From the NCBI RefSeq assembly GCF_034190915.1, contig NW_026947496.1:34468001-34532000 (forward strand): DNA of 64,000 nucleotides, read 5' to 3'. Below the pieces are notes generated by a model. It had not been told where the DNA came from. It saw only the letters and a list, made by a program, of their open reading frames with translations, and ran no database searches. The DNA is from Cavia porcellus (Eukaryota; Chordata; Mammalia; Rodentia; Caviidae). Every line of letters starts with the position of its first letter. Position 1 is the first letter of the stretch. Shown in pieces: positions 9,201 to 21,667 of this stretch. Made by a program: the position numbers and the translations under genes.

Positions 9201-9694
9201 TGGTACATGGGCTGAAAATCAAATATCCCTCCCCCACTCCCCCATTAGCAAATGGGAACCAGAGGTCTGAGCATCTCTTGGGAAGTTGACTATCTGCAAT
9301 ATAGCAAATATGGGGGATTTCCTTCTACCATCTCTTTGAAGGCAAATATTGTTTTCACTGTTTTGCTTTGTTTTGATTAATTGTTTTTGCTCTATTCAAT
9401 ATTCTGTTTTGATAGGTTTTATAATGTTCTGTATTTGGTTTGATTTTGTTTGGTTTGATTTTGTCCTGATTGAAAGGACAACTATTGTGAAGATATTATG
9501 GTACCGATTACTATTATCCCGGTATCCTCTGTGAAGTTCTGTACCAATTTCACTACATTGTCTCAACTGGCTTTATTCTATCTTGTTCTGTTGTGCTTTA
9601 CTACCTTCAAAATAATATTAAAAAAAAGTATTACAGTAAAAATCACATTGCTGTTAACCCCCTCAAAATTTTGCCTCTTGCTTGAAACACACTT
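9201..9694. other. AT-rich intergenic sequence, nothing recognised
   Basis: T-rich sequence with several TTTGATTTTG-like runs. No exon or named repeat is recognised. It may belong to the same unknown element as the tandem repeat on its left. Confidence 0.4.
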
Positions 9695-10170
9695 AGCAAT
9701 CTTGTCAGTTTCTGAAGCCATTCTGTAAGTCCTCTTTTGTGAGTCTCTTTAATTGCTGTCATGGTTGTCTCAATGTCTTGAACTGATTCAAAGTGTTTCC
9801 ATTTCATGGCTATTTTGGTTTTGGGAAAGAACAAGAAGGAGCACAGGGTCAGACCCATTGAATGCAATGACTAAGGGTATGCTGTAATGTTTCCACGACC
9901 CTATCTTTCCATTGGATGGCACTCACCAACAGCATTCACCATATTTGTGATCAAACACACTGATAAAAGAGAACTTCCAGAACTGCTTCAGAAAGCAACA
10001 AGAATGATGGGATAAATGGGTTCAAAGCAAGGGAGAGTTGGAGCTGGGGATATAGCTCAGCGGCACAGCACCTGCTTGGCAAGTGTGAGGTCCTGAGTCC
10101 GATTCCTGGTTTAAAAAAAAAAAGCAAGGGAGAGTATTTTGAGGGATACTAATAGTTATGTGTCTTTTAT
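9695..10170 (-). mobile_element. Mariner-type transposon fragment with inverted ends (copy 1)
   Basis: On the minus strand, 9643-9867 encodes a degraded stretch resembling the C-terminal part of a mariner transposase (an FPKxKxAxK-like block, then ESVQDI). Further right, plus-strand sequence resembles the extreme C-terminal end in the opposite orientation, ending GAGTATTTTGAGGG. A shorter but homologous arrangement exists at 59913-60305. A SINE interrupts it at 10043. Many substitutions show it is old and inactive. Confidence 0.65.
10043..10120 (+). mobile_element. ID-type SINE (tRNA-derived)
   Basis: Starts GCTGGGGATATAGCTCAGCGG (box A) with a GATTCC box-B region and an A-rich tail. A perfect 15 bp target-site duplication AAAGCAAGGGAGAGT flanks it at 10024-10038 and 10121-10135. 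It landed inside the mariner fragment, so it is younger than that element. Confidence 0.93.
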
Positions 10171-10252
10171 GGTAATAATTTTTTTATTTATACCCACATC
10201 ATCAAGTTTGATCTTGTGTTACTATGTCAAACTGAAAATCTACACAGCAGAG

Positions 10253-10375
10253 GAAACAAACAAAAAAAAACCCATAGCCTGGAAATTGGGAATATTGTGA
10301 TTCATATATCTAGGAAAGGGTTAATATCCAAACTATATAATGAATTCACATTACTTAAAAGCAAGGGAAAAAACC
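10253..10375 (+). repeat. Inverted L1 duplication, left arm
   Basis: L1 ORF2-like sequence in sense orientation (AGGGTTAATATCCAAACTATA) that is the reverse complement of 10836-10948, with about six differences per 100 bp. Both arms share non-consensus bases (for example CACATTACTTAAAAGCAAGGG), so they come from the same L1 copy. Confidence 0.85.
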
Positions 10376-10948
10376 CAACGGACACTTAGGTTGTTTCTAT
10401 GTCGTGGCTGCTGTGAAACTTCAAGGAACATGGGCAGACAGATGTCTCCGTGTGTTGCTGCTGTCGTTTCTGTTGGATGTGCACTTAGCAGTGAGACTGA
10501 AGGATCATATGGCAGCTTCATTTTGAGTGGTTTTGGGAGTATCCACACTGTTTTCCATAGCACTGAACTAACGTTCCCACCAACAGTATACAAGGCTCCT
10601 TTCTCCACTTTCTCACCATTACTAATTATCTCTCATCTTTCTTGATAAGAGACATCCCAACAGATGTGGCATATCATCTCATGAGGTGCATTTTCCTGAT
10701 AACTAGTGATGCTGACTACCTTTCCAAATCTCAGTTTGTCATTTATATATCTTCTTTGGGGGAAATACCAATTCAAGTGCTTTGCTTATTTTTAATTGGA
10801 TTATTTTTATTTGATTGGGTTTATTGGTTTTTTTCCCTTGCTTTTAAGTAATGTGAATTCATTATATACTTTGAATATTAACCCTTCCCTAAATATATGA
10901 ATTACAATATTCTCAATTTCCAGGCTATAGTTTTGGTTTGTGCCTGCT
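10376..10948 (-). mobile_element. L1 LINE fragment, minus strand (includes right inverted arm)
   Basis: Reverse complement of L1 ORF2 3' sequence, including antisense forms of well-known blocks (ACACTTAGGTTGTTTCTATG, GTTTTCCATAGCACTG, CCCACCAACAGTATACAA). The right inverted arm is 10836-10948. A twin-priming event or a later inverted duplication would explain the hairpin layout. Confidence 0.8.
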
Positions 10949-11496
10949 TTTTCCCTGCATCTAGGAATTTTAACTATAAAGTTGGCTTTCCTTAGATTTC
11001 TCCCTTCATTCTATGTCATACTTTCTATAGTTGATGTAAAAAACACTTTCTATGTTTAGAAAAGTCTAACAGCCCACCCAAAAAGCAATTATCCAACAAG
11101 ATGATTTCTTCACTCTTCATTTGTGGGTCCATTGAGATGAGGGAGACAGAGACATAGAGGAAGGAGAAAAGCGACCCTTCATTCTTAGTTCAGGAAGGGA
11201 AGAAGTCAAGGTGAGCAGGGTATGGGCTGTGTCTCAGCATCACAGCACACAGTTCAGTGGGACAGTGTTGTCAAATTAACCATCTAGGAAGAAACAGAGA
11301 CTGAGCAACTTTGTCATCAAATGAATGTCCATTTTAATGTTTTTTCCCAAGTAGAGCTTAGCTCTTTGACATTTTGTGCAATGATTGGCATAATATGGCC
11401 ATCTGGACTATATATAGGCTGAATTATGTCCCCCTGAATCTTTACATTGATGTTCTAATATTTACAGAATGCAATCATATTTGGAGATGGTACTTG

Positions 11497-11543
<47 letters not shown>

Positions 11544-11586
11544 CCCTTCCTTCCTTCCTTCCTTCCTTCCTTTCTTCCTTCCTTTT
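11497..11586. repeat. (TTTC)n / (TTCC)n microsatellite
   Basis: About 90 bp of TTTC units passing into TTCC units. The long open frames through it on both strands are by-products of the repeat. Confidence 0.95.
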
Positions 11587-12102
11587 TCCAGTGCTGGGAG
11601 TAGCGCAGAACCTCAGGTGGTGATGCCAAACTCTTCAGAGCTTTCAATAATAAACATCCCCCTGCAGCATGTGTGCCATCAGTTTCCACCGTTGACCTAG
11701 GGCCTCACACAGGCTAGAATTGCATTCTAAGATGCAGAGATGATTAAGACCAGGTCTTTAGCATGAACACTAATCCAGTCTGACTGATATACTTCTAAGA
11801 AGAGAAATTAGGGGTATAGACTCACTCAAAGGGTCAACCATATGAAGACACCAGAGGATGATGGTGTCTGTCCACGAAGGAGCAGAACCTCGGGAGGAAC
11901 CCATTCTGCCCTCAATTTAATCTCACATTTCCTGTTTTCAGAATCACGAGAAAACTAAGCTTCTATAGGTTAATCCCTCCCGTATGTTGTACTTTGTATG
12001 GTAGCCCTAGCAAATGAGTATAAGAGATATTTAAAGATCAACTTTGCCTCCATTCATCTCAGTAAAAAAAAAAATCATCAGCGCTCATATTTACATGGAG
12101 AG
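11587..12102. other. Intergenic sequence, nothing recognised
   Basis: No exon or named repeat is seen. A stretch near 11587-11700 could be a decayed SINE but lacks a clear box A or B. Confidence 0.4.
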
Positions 12103-12345
12103 ACAGCATGGCCAGTGATCATATACTAGCTCTGGTCTGAGCCTTGGTTCATTACGCCAGTTCTATCACTTACTAGCAATGTGGCCTTGGACAAACACTT
12201 AACTTGTACCTCAGTGTACATATCTTCAAAATGGATCAGTAGTACTTATTTCACAAAATTGGTAAGAGGATTAAATGAATTAGTGTCCTAAAGTACTTAA
12301 AATATTGCTTAACCTAATGACTGATACATAAATATTTAAAATAGT
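12103..12345 (+). mobile_element. MIR SINE
   Basis: Follows the MIR consensus in order: a GCATGGCCAGTG-like 5' block, CTATCACTTACTAGCAATGTGGCCTTGGACAA (core), CAAAATGGATCAGTAG, then GTAAGAGGATTAAATGAATTAG. Diverged, as expected for a repeat that predates placental radiation. Confidence 0.85.
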
Positions 12346-12392
12346 TACAAAGTACAATGGAGTTTAGTTTATAAAATCTTTATAAATTCTAA

Positions 12393-12577
12393 TGGGGAGG
12401 GTTTGAACCCAGGACCTTTTACACTAAGCTATGTCCCTAACCCTTTTTTGCTTCATTTTCAATGTTTTATCTTGCATCAGGGTGTCACTGAGTTGCCCAC
12501 ACTGGCCTTGAGCTTGTGATTCTGCTAGCTTAGCTTTCCAAGTAGCAGGAATTACAAATGTCTGCACCATGCCCCGT
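12393..12577 (-). mobile_element. Composite B1-ID SINE, minus strand
   Basis: Read on the plus strand, an antisense ID part (GTTTGAACCCAGGACC, CACTAAGCTATGTCCC) is followed by an antisense B1 part (GAGTTGCCCACACTGGCCTTGAGCTTGTGATT, CAGGAATTACAAATG). This fused layout recurs at 25425, 56274 and 57667 and matches the dimeric B1-ID SINEs known from squirrels. Confidence 0.8.
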
Positions 12578-15015
12578 TTAATATATGTTATTAAATTCTA
12601 CGTATAAGGAATTGTGTTATACCTGAGGAAAACATTCAGAGTTTTATCCTGTGTTTCTATGGCTGGAGTGTTGAGTTTAGGTTTGTAGGAAGAGAAATGA
12701 CTGAACTGAATTGCATACCCTGACAGTGAAGGTGGTCACCTTGCATACATCCTGACAGCAGTGATTATGAACCATCTCTGGTGAGTATTTTAACATTCTT
12801 CTTTCTCTCTTTTCCTTCCTGGCCATGAGGTGAGTGATTTTACTCAGTCACATGCCTCCACCATGATATGCCCACCACATCCCCAAAGTCATGGGACCAG
12901 CTGATCACAGACTGAAGCTGGCAAATCTGTGGGCCAAGATAACCTTTTTTATCTTTACAACTGATTAACTCAAGTATTTGTGGCATAAAAGGAAAGCTGG
13001 CTAGTGCACTGTCTTTCAACCTCACCAGCATGGGTTTCCCCAAGAAGTACACCCAAGAGTGCCCAGCACGTGTGCTGAAAATGTTCATAGGCTCTCCCCG
13101 CACAGCCTGCCACAGGGCCAGGGTAAACACTGCTCGACTTTTACGGGTAAAAGTTTAACACAAGATAAATTCACTCATTTCAAAGTGGACCACATGATTG
13201 CTCTGTGTGATGACTAATATAAACAGGGTCAGGGTAGTGGAGGCGTCCCAGGGTCCAGAGATCAGTGTGCAGATCTTTCTGGAAGGTCAGCCTAGCTGCA
13301 GTCTGTCCAGGAATACTAGAGTAAACTAGACAAGTAGTGACCAGAAGTGACACATGGCTGAACGGGAAGGTGTTTGGTAACTGGGGAATGCCAGTTCACT
13401 GATTTTTAATGTTCTACTCAGCTTTTGTCAGGAAATCCTAAAGGCCTATCAGCTGTCCAGATAATCATTTGGCCAACATATTCTTACACAGAAATTCCCA
13501 ATCTTGAAAAATGAATCTTATAAACCAGTTGAGAAAAGAGGAAAGTATTAGCAGCAGGGAGAGAGCACCTGAGGTAGACTTCAGAGGCTGTTATTCCTCA
13601 GGAATCAGACATTGCCATTCAGAACCTGGGAACATTTTTATGAGAGCAAGAATCACTGAAAGAGACTTGAAATGTTTTTTCTCATGTCAGTTCAATCCAT
13701 AGAGCTATGAAAATTTTCAAAGTTTTAGGGCACTAAAATGTGTACATCAGCTGAATGTAAGTATCAGAGTAACTGATAACGTGCCTCTGCCAACAGTGGG
13801 TGGGGAAGTCGACAGTAATTTATTTACTTTTATTCATCTAGAACTACGCCATTGCATAACTTCGTATGTCCCAAAAATAGCTTAGAGACATGGATTTTTT
13901 TTAAAAAAAGAACAAACCTTGATAAATACTTTCCCTAAACATAAATTTTTCTCAAAGAACTAGCCCTTATACCTTGACTCAGAATGTGTGTGTTGCACAC
14001 TTATCCTCAATCAGTGAGCATCCCACTTTCATGCCATGACATTCAGAAATAGAAAATCAGCAGTCCAGAGAGAATTTCTTACAGCCCAGAGGCTCACTAG
14101 CGAAGAGTAGCTGCCATGAGCCCGGAGGCAGGGGAGAGAAGCAGGTGGGGAGCAGACAGACGCAGGACCCCAGATGCACGGTGACCTGGGGCTCCTTGGC
14201 AGACAGGCAGATGTCCTGTCCCCATCCCTCTCAGCTGCCTAAGCCTGTGACTGCATCGCCCATAGCCCTAGATGTGACTTCTCACTGTGATTATTTCAAA
14301 TCCAAAGAAAGGAAATTCAATGAAGTGCCCTATACCCTTAGAAAGCAGGAGTAAACTGAATTTTAGAACATCTGCCCAAAATGAATTTTTCATTTTCATT
14401 TCCTTCTCTTTCCTTTCCTCCCCCTTCTCTCTTCTCTCTTCTGTCTCCTCTTTTTCCTTCTTTTGGTTCTTTGAAGCTCCTGCGTCAGTATGCCTAGAAT
14501 TCAGCCCTCCTGAGTGGTCACCTAAAGAGCTGAAATTTGCAGTTTTCTGTAACTATAGGGCTTATTGTATACAATGTGATCAATATTTATTCATCCTTAT
14601 TAAGAATCATCTCACAGTTTTTAAGTTTCTGAAGAGATGAACTACTGTTAAAGATATTGCCTGCTAGAAAGGAGGGAAAATGGGAAAAACAACTAACAGG
14701 AATTGTTGGGAGAGGTTGTCAGAATAAACATTACATCATCAGTGTGGTAGGAGGGAAAAGAAAGTTTCCTTAAGGCATAAACAAAATTTCACCATCCCAT
14801 ATATTTTTACTTTTAGCCCAGCTCACAGACAGATCTCTAAAACTGCTCATTATCACCAAATGCCCTTTCAAGTGCTGAGGAACTGAACGAAAGATCTAAG
14901 TTACATCCCTGTATGACATATAAGAAATGTCGGCACATGCAGATCTTCCTAAGAAAACAAAATTCAACCATAGCAGCTCTGAAGTGTAAGTCTTATCAGG
15001 TGCTTCTTCATCTTT
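12578..15015. other. Intergenic sequence, nothing recognised
   Basis: No supported gene. Open frames are below 120 codons; the largest (14287-14640) is a pyrimidine-rich frame with no domain. A T/C-rich tract lies at 14395-14465. Confidence 0.4.
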
Positions 15016-15039
15016 ACACACACACACACACACACACAC
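15016..15039. repeat. (CA)n microsatellite
   Basis: Twelve consecutive CA units. Confidence 0.95.
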
Positions 15040-16640
15040 CACATGCCCCTTTATATGGGGACCCATGTCCTGCAGAGAATAGCTACTCTTCAATAGCTGC
15101 TCTTCTCTGAAGGCTTCCTGTCATCCATGCCTTGGAAAATACTATGCTTAAAGTATTCCTTGGACCCTTGCAGAAATTGAGGATGGAGCCAGGGCTACAA
15201 TTGGCACCTGTTGTGACTGGCAGTGGTCCATGTAAGAGCACACTACCTATGAGGAAACTGAGGCTTGAGGAATTTGAGGCAAATTCCCAAGAGACACACA
15301 TCTTACAAGCAGAGATGGTATTTAAAGAGGTTACTTATAACCACTGGGCTTTACCACCAGCCAGTGAGACTTGAACAGTTATCACTGTAGCTGACCCTCA
15401 TTTTCTAAGAGTTAGAAGCGGACTGAGAAAAATAGTACTCAGAGTACAGATACCAGGATGCACCAAGGCCTCTGCTTTGCACAAGCGAATTGCTGGGCAG
15501 TCTGATTGTGCATCTGGACTGTCTGAATGGCTTACCTGCAGCCCAAATGGCAAGGACTGGGACTGTTGACAGGCTGATGTGGGAAGGTCTGTCTCTCTGC
15601 AGCCTCAGCAGCAGTAGACTACCCCATCTAGAAGTTTCACTGATTGCCAAGCCTCTCTACAACAGCAAACAAAATATTCACAATCAGATCTGAACTTTTT
15701 CGTGAACATTCCTTATGACCAAATCCTATGTGATCTAGGCAGTGTGTTCTTTCATGGGCCACCTCCAGTCACACAAGTGATAAAAGGTAACCCAGGCCTT
15801 ATCTTCAATATTGGTAGGGATTCAATTATACAGAAATTGGGCCAGGTGTTGCCAGAACCCCTGCCTTCCACTGCTCTGGGGTATGTACAAAATGTGGAGA
15901 AGGCAACTGAAAACTAGAAATATGAAGAGAAGGAGAAGGAAAGAGAGAGGGACAGGAAGAGTGAGAGGAACAGGGACAGGTAAAGACAGACACAGAGACA
16001 GGGACAGACAGAAAGTGACTGACTTTGCAAATTATCAGCCTGTCAACAACATATGAAGAAATACAGCAACCACTGATCATAATATCAACTTGTCAGCACT
16101 GAAACAGAATGTTAAGGAAGTACTAAGCTGTATGACAGATGAGTCTCATGAACTAACAAAACTTCCTTCTGAGCCTAAGTGGCAAGTGTCAGTGGCAGCC
16201 ACAAGGTTAGGAGAGGACCCGAAAAGATTTCAGGAAGACCTGGCTAAGCATCTGGTCCAGGGTCGTGGACACTTGGGCAAAGTTTAGATTCTTTGGGAGG
16301 GAGCCCGGGAAAGTTTGTTCAGCCTCTGGGGATGTCCCAGAACTACAAACATCACAGTCATCCAGAACAGGGTTTCTTGCTTATCCAGATCAGACATCAT
16401 TGCTCATTATGGCCCCAACACTGGGAACAAATTCAGTGCCCAGCGCACAGTGAGTGGCTGATTAAATCATAAGTTCTTTGTAAATATCTCTTTCATGACT
16501 GAATCATTAATGCTTGAAAATAGTGTTTAATTATACTTCATTTAGCTGTACTAAAGCCAAAATACCATGTGTACATTTCTGGTTTGTGGAGAAATAGCTA
16601 TCATTCTAAAGGAATTCACATGGTCCCATAACCTTCAAAA
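15040..16640. other. Intergenic sequence with a possible MIR remnant
   Basis: Around 15250-15330 the text ATGAGGAAACTGAGGCTTGAG followed by CAAATTCCCAAGAGACACAC resembles an antisense MIR-class repeat. A GA/CA-rich purine tract lies at 15920-16015. No exon is recognised. Confidence 0.4.
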
Positions 16641-17160
16641 CCACTGATATTTTAATATTAAAAGCAATCTAGGCTCATTGCTTAAAATACAGAATACAAA
16701 GAACCAGAAACAATTACCTCTAATCTTATAATTTCTCTACTTAGGCACAATGAGTTAACAGTTTAGTGTACTTTCTTCCAATTTTTTCATAAATATGCAT
16801 AAATTCATATATATTTAAAATTATATGAAATATATGGCTGTCTTCCTTTTTCACAGAATGTTACAGATGGAACATTTTCATTGATCAACAACTATCTCCG
16901 AAAATATGACTTGTACATATGTACATAGCATTCTATTATATAGATGGACTATCATTTACTTAACTGTTTCCTTATGTTTGTATGTTGGATTTGTTTCCAA
17001 CTTTTCCTGTGTTATAAAGAATGCTTCGTAGAATATGCTCATTCTGAACACTTCCGATCATTTTTCTTAAGATAGATATCTAAAAGCAGGATTACTAGAG
17101 TGAAGGAATATAAACACTTTTATGGCTCTTGTTACATACTTCTTAAGATGTTTTAAAACA
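16640..17160 (-). mobile_element. Probable ancient L1 3' fragment, minus strand
   Basis: Reads like the antisense of an old L1 end: a 'CATAGCATTCTATTATATAG' block, then 'GTTTGTATGTTGGATTTGTTTCCAAC', 'TATAAAGAATGC', and 'AAAAGCAGGATTACTAGAGTGAAGG'. The order fits the known L1 text, but divergence is high and the edges are approximate. Confidence 0.5.
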
Positions 17161-19080
17161 TTTAAGGATTAAGGTCTAAAGGAAGTTACAGAAATAACAG
17201 GTTTGGTTTGGTTTTTAGCACTGTTGCCTCCTGTCATTCAGGCAGGGCTGGTCGACATGCTGACTACCTTCAGGTTTATAATCCTGCCCAGTCCTGCCTC
17301 TCAGGGGCCCTCACCCAGAGAAGGCTCTGTCACTGACAGCCTGCAGTGCTCACCAGCCTGTGGCCTGTGCTGCCAGGATACCCCGACTACACTTTGCAAA
17401 AGCAGGACTTGCCCTGGGGGATTTGTCTCTAAACTGGAATATACACTACAATCAGAGGCCTAGCGTCTAGAACTAACAAGGAAAAACACACAAGAAAGAT
17501 TGAGGCCCCTGAATTAAAAATCCTAAATTACTTCCTGCCCTTTGTCTTTTAACATAGCGCTTTCCAGCATCCAAGCAGATTGCAGAAGTATCAAGGGTCA
17601 TGCTAGCCCCAGAAAAGGCTGCTGATTAAAAATACAATGATGACTGTTTCGAATATGGTGTCCAATTATATGTAACGATAACATAACACCAGGCTTACTT
17701 CAATTGTTTCTTTTATGAAGTAAAAAGCTAAATTTGTTGTTTATCTTTAAAAGGTAGCTGGAATTTCTAATTGCATCCCAGCAGTTTTTGCCTCTCCTTT
17801 TTCTGAAAATTTACTTTGTAATGAGCACAGGCTATATTCATATTTATCATAAATATCCCCCTTTCCTCCCTTCCAGGTAAGTAGAATTTTAATTATTATG
17901 GTAGATATTCTTAAGTATTTCTCATTATACTTTTTTATGTCTAACTACCTTCACTTACTTGACTGTTTTTTTTTGTCTTTTATATTATGCAAAATATATG
18001 CTGAAAAATTTATGCAAAATAATTACCAGTAGAGGCACCAAATATATTCCCATATTTCAGGAATTTCAATATAAACATGACTCTGCTGACAGAATCATAG
18101 GGTCAGAGAAAAGAAAAAAATGGATTTAGCTGGCTGGGACCTTGAGATAGAAAACACAATTCCCTTGATTAGATTTTTCAAAAAAACAAAAAACACAAAC
18201 AGCAACTCAGAGATATGAGTTTTTAGTTTCGGAGTCTTTAGTTTTGTTATTGAACCAAGAATACAGAATAGGAAAAATAATAGACATAACATCTGGATTC
18301 TTTACAACCCTTTACAGTTTATAAACCACTTGCATGTCCAATGTTAAAAGGTACTGGAATTCTGAGACTTCAGAAAACAAAACTCTCACGGCTCTGTTTC
18401 TCTCCATTAGATCCATGTGCATGATTTCTCGTCTGGTATTACTTCATCTATTAGTCATTGCCAATGAAGTCTCCAAAGGCATTTAAGGCGAATTCTCATA
18501 GAAACAGCAGGCTCCCACTTCAGGTGGGTCAATTCAAAATGGAGAGTAGCATATCTTGCACTAAAAGTTAAGAAACTGGAACCACAACTAACTAGTAACA
18601 AAGGGATTTTTTTCAGATTTTAAAGTACTCCTTACTGGTCATATCTGTCAGAACTAGGGACTCCAAGGACCAAATTAAATCTCAAAGAAATTCAAGGCTA
18701 TGTCTGTCCCGGGGTAGATTTCTCCACTGAAGGCACTGGAGGAGGTGTTGTTACAAGCTCTGTGTGTTCATGAAAAAATAATGGCAAATACTTGTGTGGC
18801 TTCATACAATAAAGTTAACAACAGTACTCATCTGAAAGAGCTTCTTTGGGCATTCATTCAGATTTCCCAAATTTACAGAGCATAAAGGAGGGAGGTTTGG
18901 CCACTGTCCCCATCTCAGAGGGCAGGTGCTCAGTCCAGCCATATTTGTCAGCTTGGAGAGCTGACTTCTACAGATGAGGTTACAGTTTGTTGTGACTGTT
19001 GTGGTCAGCTCTTGGGTGAACTTCTCCGCCATGTAGTGGCTTATAGAGTCACGCATTTATTCCTCTGCAGGTTGTATTTG
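17161..19080. other. Intergenic sequence, nothing recognised
   Basis: Mostly AT-rich. A GC-richer stretch at 17200-17470 has an 86-codon frame with no recognisable domain or flanking splice signals that would support an exon. Confidence 0.4.
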
Positions 19081-19530
19081 TTCCTCTGTCTGCCACAAAT
19101 TACCACAAACCAGATAGCTTAAAGAAACAGAAATTTCTTCTCAGTTCTGGAGAGCAGAAATCTGAACAAAGCATCAACAGGGCTGTGCTCATTCAGAAGA
19201 CCCCTGAGGAAAATCCAACCTTTACCTTGCTTTTCCCTCCTGTTGTTGCTGGCCATCTATGATAGTTTTGGGGTTGTAGGTACATCCCAGTCCATCTCCG
19301 TGTCACATGGTGCCCTCTTTGTGTTTCTTCTCCTCTCAAGGACAACAGTCCCATTGGATTAGGCCCACCTTAGCTCAGTGCTGTCCCATCTTTACTTGAT
19401 TACATCTACAAGATGCTATTTCCAGATAAAGCACATTTGCAGCTATGGTGGGTGAGGTCTTTTACTGACCTGTGTGGGAGGCACAGAGATCTGATCCACC
19501 CAGGGCCCTTTCTCAGGCAGACAATAAACT
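19081..19530 (-). mobile_element. Probable old LTR (MaLR/MLT-like), minus strand
   Basis: Antisense LTR text in expected order: CTGCCACAAATTACCACAAAC...TTAAAGAAACAGAAATTTCTTCTCAGTTCTGGAG, GGCCCACCTTAGCTCAGTGCTGTCCCATCTTTACTTGATTACATCTACAA. The same start (TGTAACAAATTATCACAAAC) recurs at 51395. Family name is from memory of the consensus; edges approximate. Confidence 0.5.
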
Positions 19531-21548
19531 CTCCCGTGGGGTGGTAGACTGTAGCCGCACGCAGCTGTGTTCAAGGGGAAAGTGGAAAGAGCAAGCCACA
19601 CAGGGTTAAAATAATGTGGCATGTGTTTTCAGGGATAAGAAGGCAGAACAGCCTAAAGTAGACCTTCAAGGAAGTGACATTTCCTGAGTCCCTCTCTTTC
19701 ATCTTTATGTGTCAATCTTTCATGCTAATGTCTTTCTTTCCTTGTCCCAGTGAAGCGGCAAAGAGTAAAAGTGCTGAGCTCATGCCATAAATCAGGTGCC
19801 ATCCAGTGCCCCATCCATTTGGACCACACATTGTCCATCTGCTGTGGCAGGAGTCACAGCCACTGTCCAGATAGATTCTGTTTGCTCTTCTTGATCGAGT
19901 CCGAATGACCTCCTGATAAAGCTTTCCTTTAGGCCACAAAGTGAGCATATCCTTTACATTTCGATCTTTTGCATCAGAAGTATTTTCCACTTAATGAGCA
20001 CACACAGCCATGTACAATCCAATGTGACTTGTAGCACTGTTTTTAAAAGCATCATTTGGAAGGATGGCTGAAAAATCTCACTTGGAAGAGCACAGGACAG
20101 TCAGCCTTTGTGCTCCATGCACCCACCTTCACTGAGACCCTTCTGCACTGATGAACAGGGCAGGCAACTTGCTCCAGAACAGCCTGGTAACCCTATGTTC
20201 CCCAGGGGAGGTATTGCTTCCACCAGTAACTAAAGTCTTTCTGGAAAAGGAGAGCTGCTTTTCTCTCTTTGCTGGCCACTACCTAGTGGAGAGGCAGAAA
20301 TTGTTAAAGATTGGTTCATCAGAGTCCTTGCCCTAGTAAGAAACTACCTTACGTGAACTGCAGGGACAAAAAAAAAAAAAGCATATGAAAAACTTTCAAG
20401 CAACTAAACCAGTATGATAAAAGATCTCCGGATTATACACAGGCAAAAGAAACTGCATCTTCTGACAAATGAACACAAGTCATATGTGAGCCTTTGGGAA
20501 AGGAATAGCCACCTTGCCAAATTGCCAGAAACTCTGTGAAGAAATTTTTTTACACTTCATATTCTAATTAACTTAATAATAAATGAAGAACATAGTCAAG
20601 ACTCTCAGTTGAAAGTAAGAGAAACAGAACTCAAATAAAGAGTAATACACTTATGCATTATCTAAAAATATTCAGGGCAGCTCTAGATATTCATACAATG
20701 TGTTTAGGATTAATCTACAAGCTTCTGTTTTGCCTTTTTCTTCTGACTTTATTCTTGAGAAGATAATCTTTATTTTTTTTTTTTTGACAAGCTGTCCAAC
20801 AGAAGTTCTATACTAATTTTCTTGAGCCAAGAAGAGAGTTTCTCTTTTCCAGAACATGGAGCCAAGTACATACCAACCCTGAGCTCACAGTCTCATCAGT
20901 AATCTCTGCTCACTCCCAACGCCTGCCCAGCTTCCTTGTTGGCCACTCATGAACCTTGTGATCTGTCCTGAGTTGGGGTAAAAGTCAGCTCCACCAGAAC
21001 ACAGAGACTGCACGGGGCAGAGGGTACTCCCCCGCTCCCCAAAAAACACTAGCATCCAGCTGTCATAGGAAAAAATGAGTACTGAGCAGGCTAAAAGCAA
21101 CAAATACGATAACACAGGACTAAAATAAATAAAAGTACATTGCTGTGAGATTCTGATTAAGAAGTTCAAAATCAATATCAGCTTTTTAAAGTACTTTTTA
21201 AAAGGTCAACTAGCTGGGTGTTTCATAGAATTTCTGGTTACTTTGCACTAGTAATCAGGTCAACAAAAAATTCTTTGTACCTCTTGCAAATCACAGTTGT
21301 CTAGGAACATTTCCTATTAATCCCTACTTTAGAATATTGCATAAGTCCTTAATCAGACATAGAGAAAAAAAATATATTAAAAATGAGCAAAGCAAAAAAA
21401 AAAAAGTGTTTTAATGAAAGTTTTCTATATTCACATCATATCTTTTTTTCACCAGGAAAGACTACCTGGCCAAATAATTTAGATTTAAAAAATAAACAGC
21501 AATGGCTATTGTGATAAATACAAAGAGATAATAGAAAAGGATAAAATA
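19531..21548. other. Intergenic sequence, nothing recognised
   Basis: No gene supported. The frames at 19712-19990 and 20885-21175 (minus) are under 100 codons and resemble no family. Confidence 0.4.
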
Positions 21549-21550
21549 GG

Positions 21551-21667
21551 GGCTGGGGATTTAGCTCAGCGGCATAAGCGCCTGCCTTGAAAGCAGGCAG
21601 TCGTGAGTTCGATCCCTGGTACCGATAAAAAAAAACGAAAAAGACAAAAAAATAAAAAAAAAAGAAA
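21551..21667 (+). mobile_element. ID-type SINE (tRNA-derived), young
   Basis: Starts GGCTGGGGATTTAGCTCAGCGG, with a box B GTTCGATCC and a GGTACCGATAAAA end before an A-rich tail. A perfect 18 bp target duplication (AGAAAAGGATAAAATAGG) flanks it at 21533-21550 and 21668-21685. Box A and box B look intact for Pol III. Confidence 0.95.

Noticed and set aside
11374..11700. 108-codon frame rich in Phe, Leu and Ser
   Set aside because: Created by the TTTC/TTCC microsatellite.
21551..21630. Possible tRNA genes from the box A/box B matches in several ID copies
   Set aside because: The cloverleaf is degraded, an A tail and target duplications are present, so these are SINEs.
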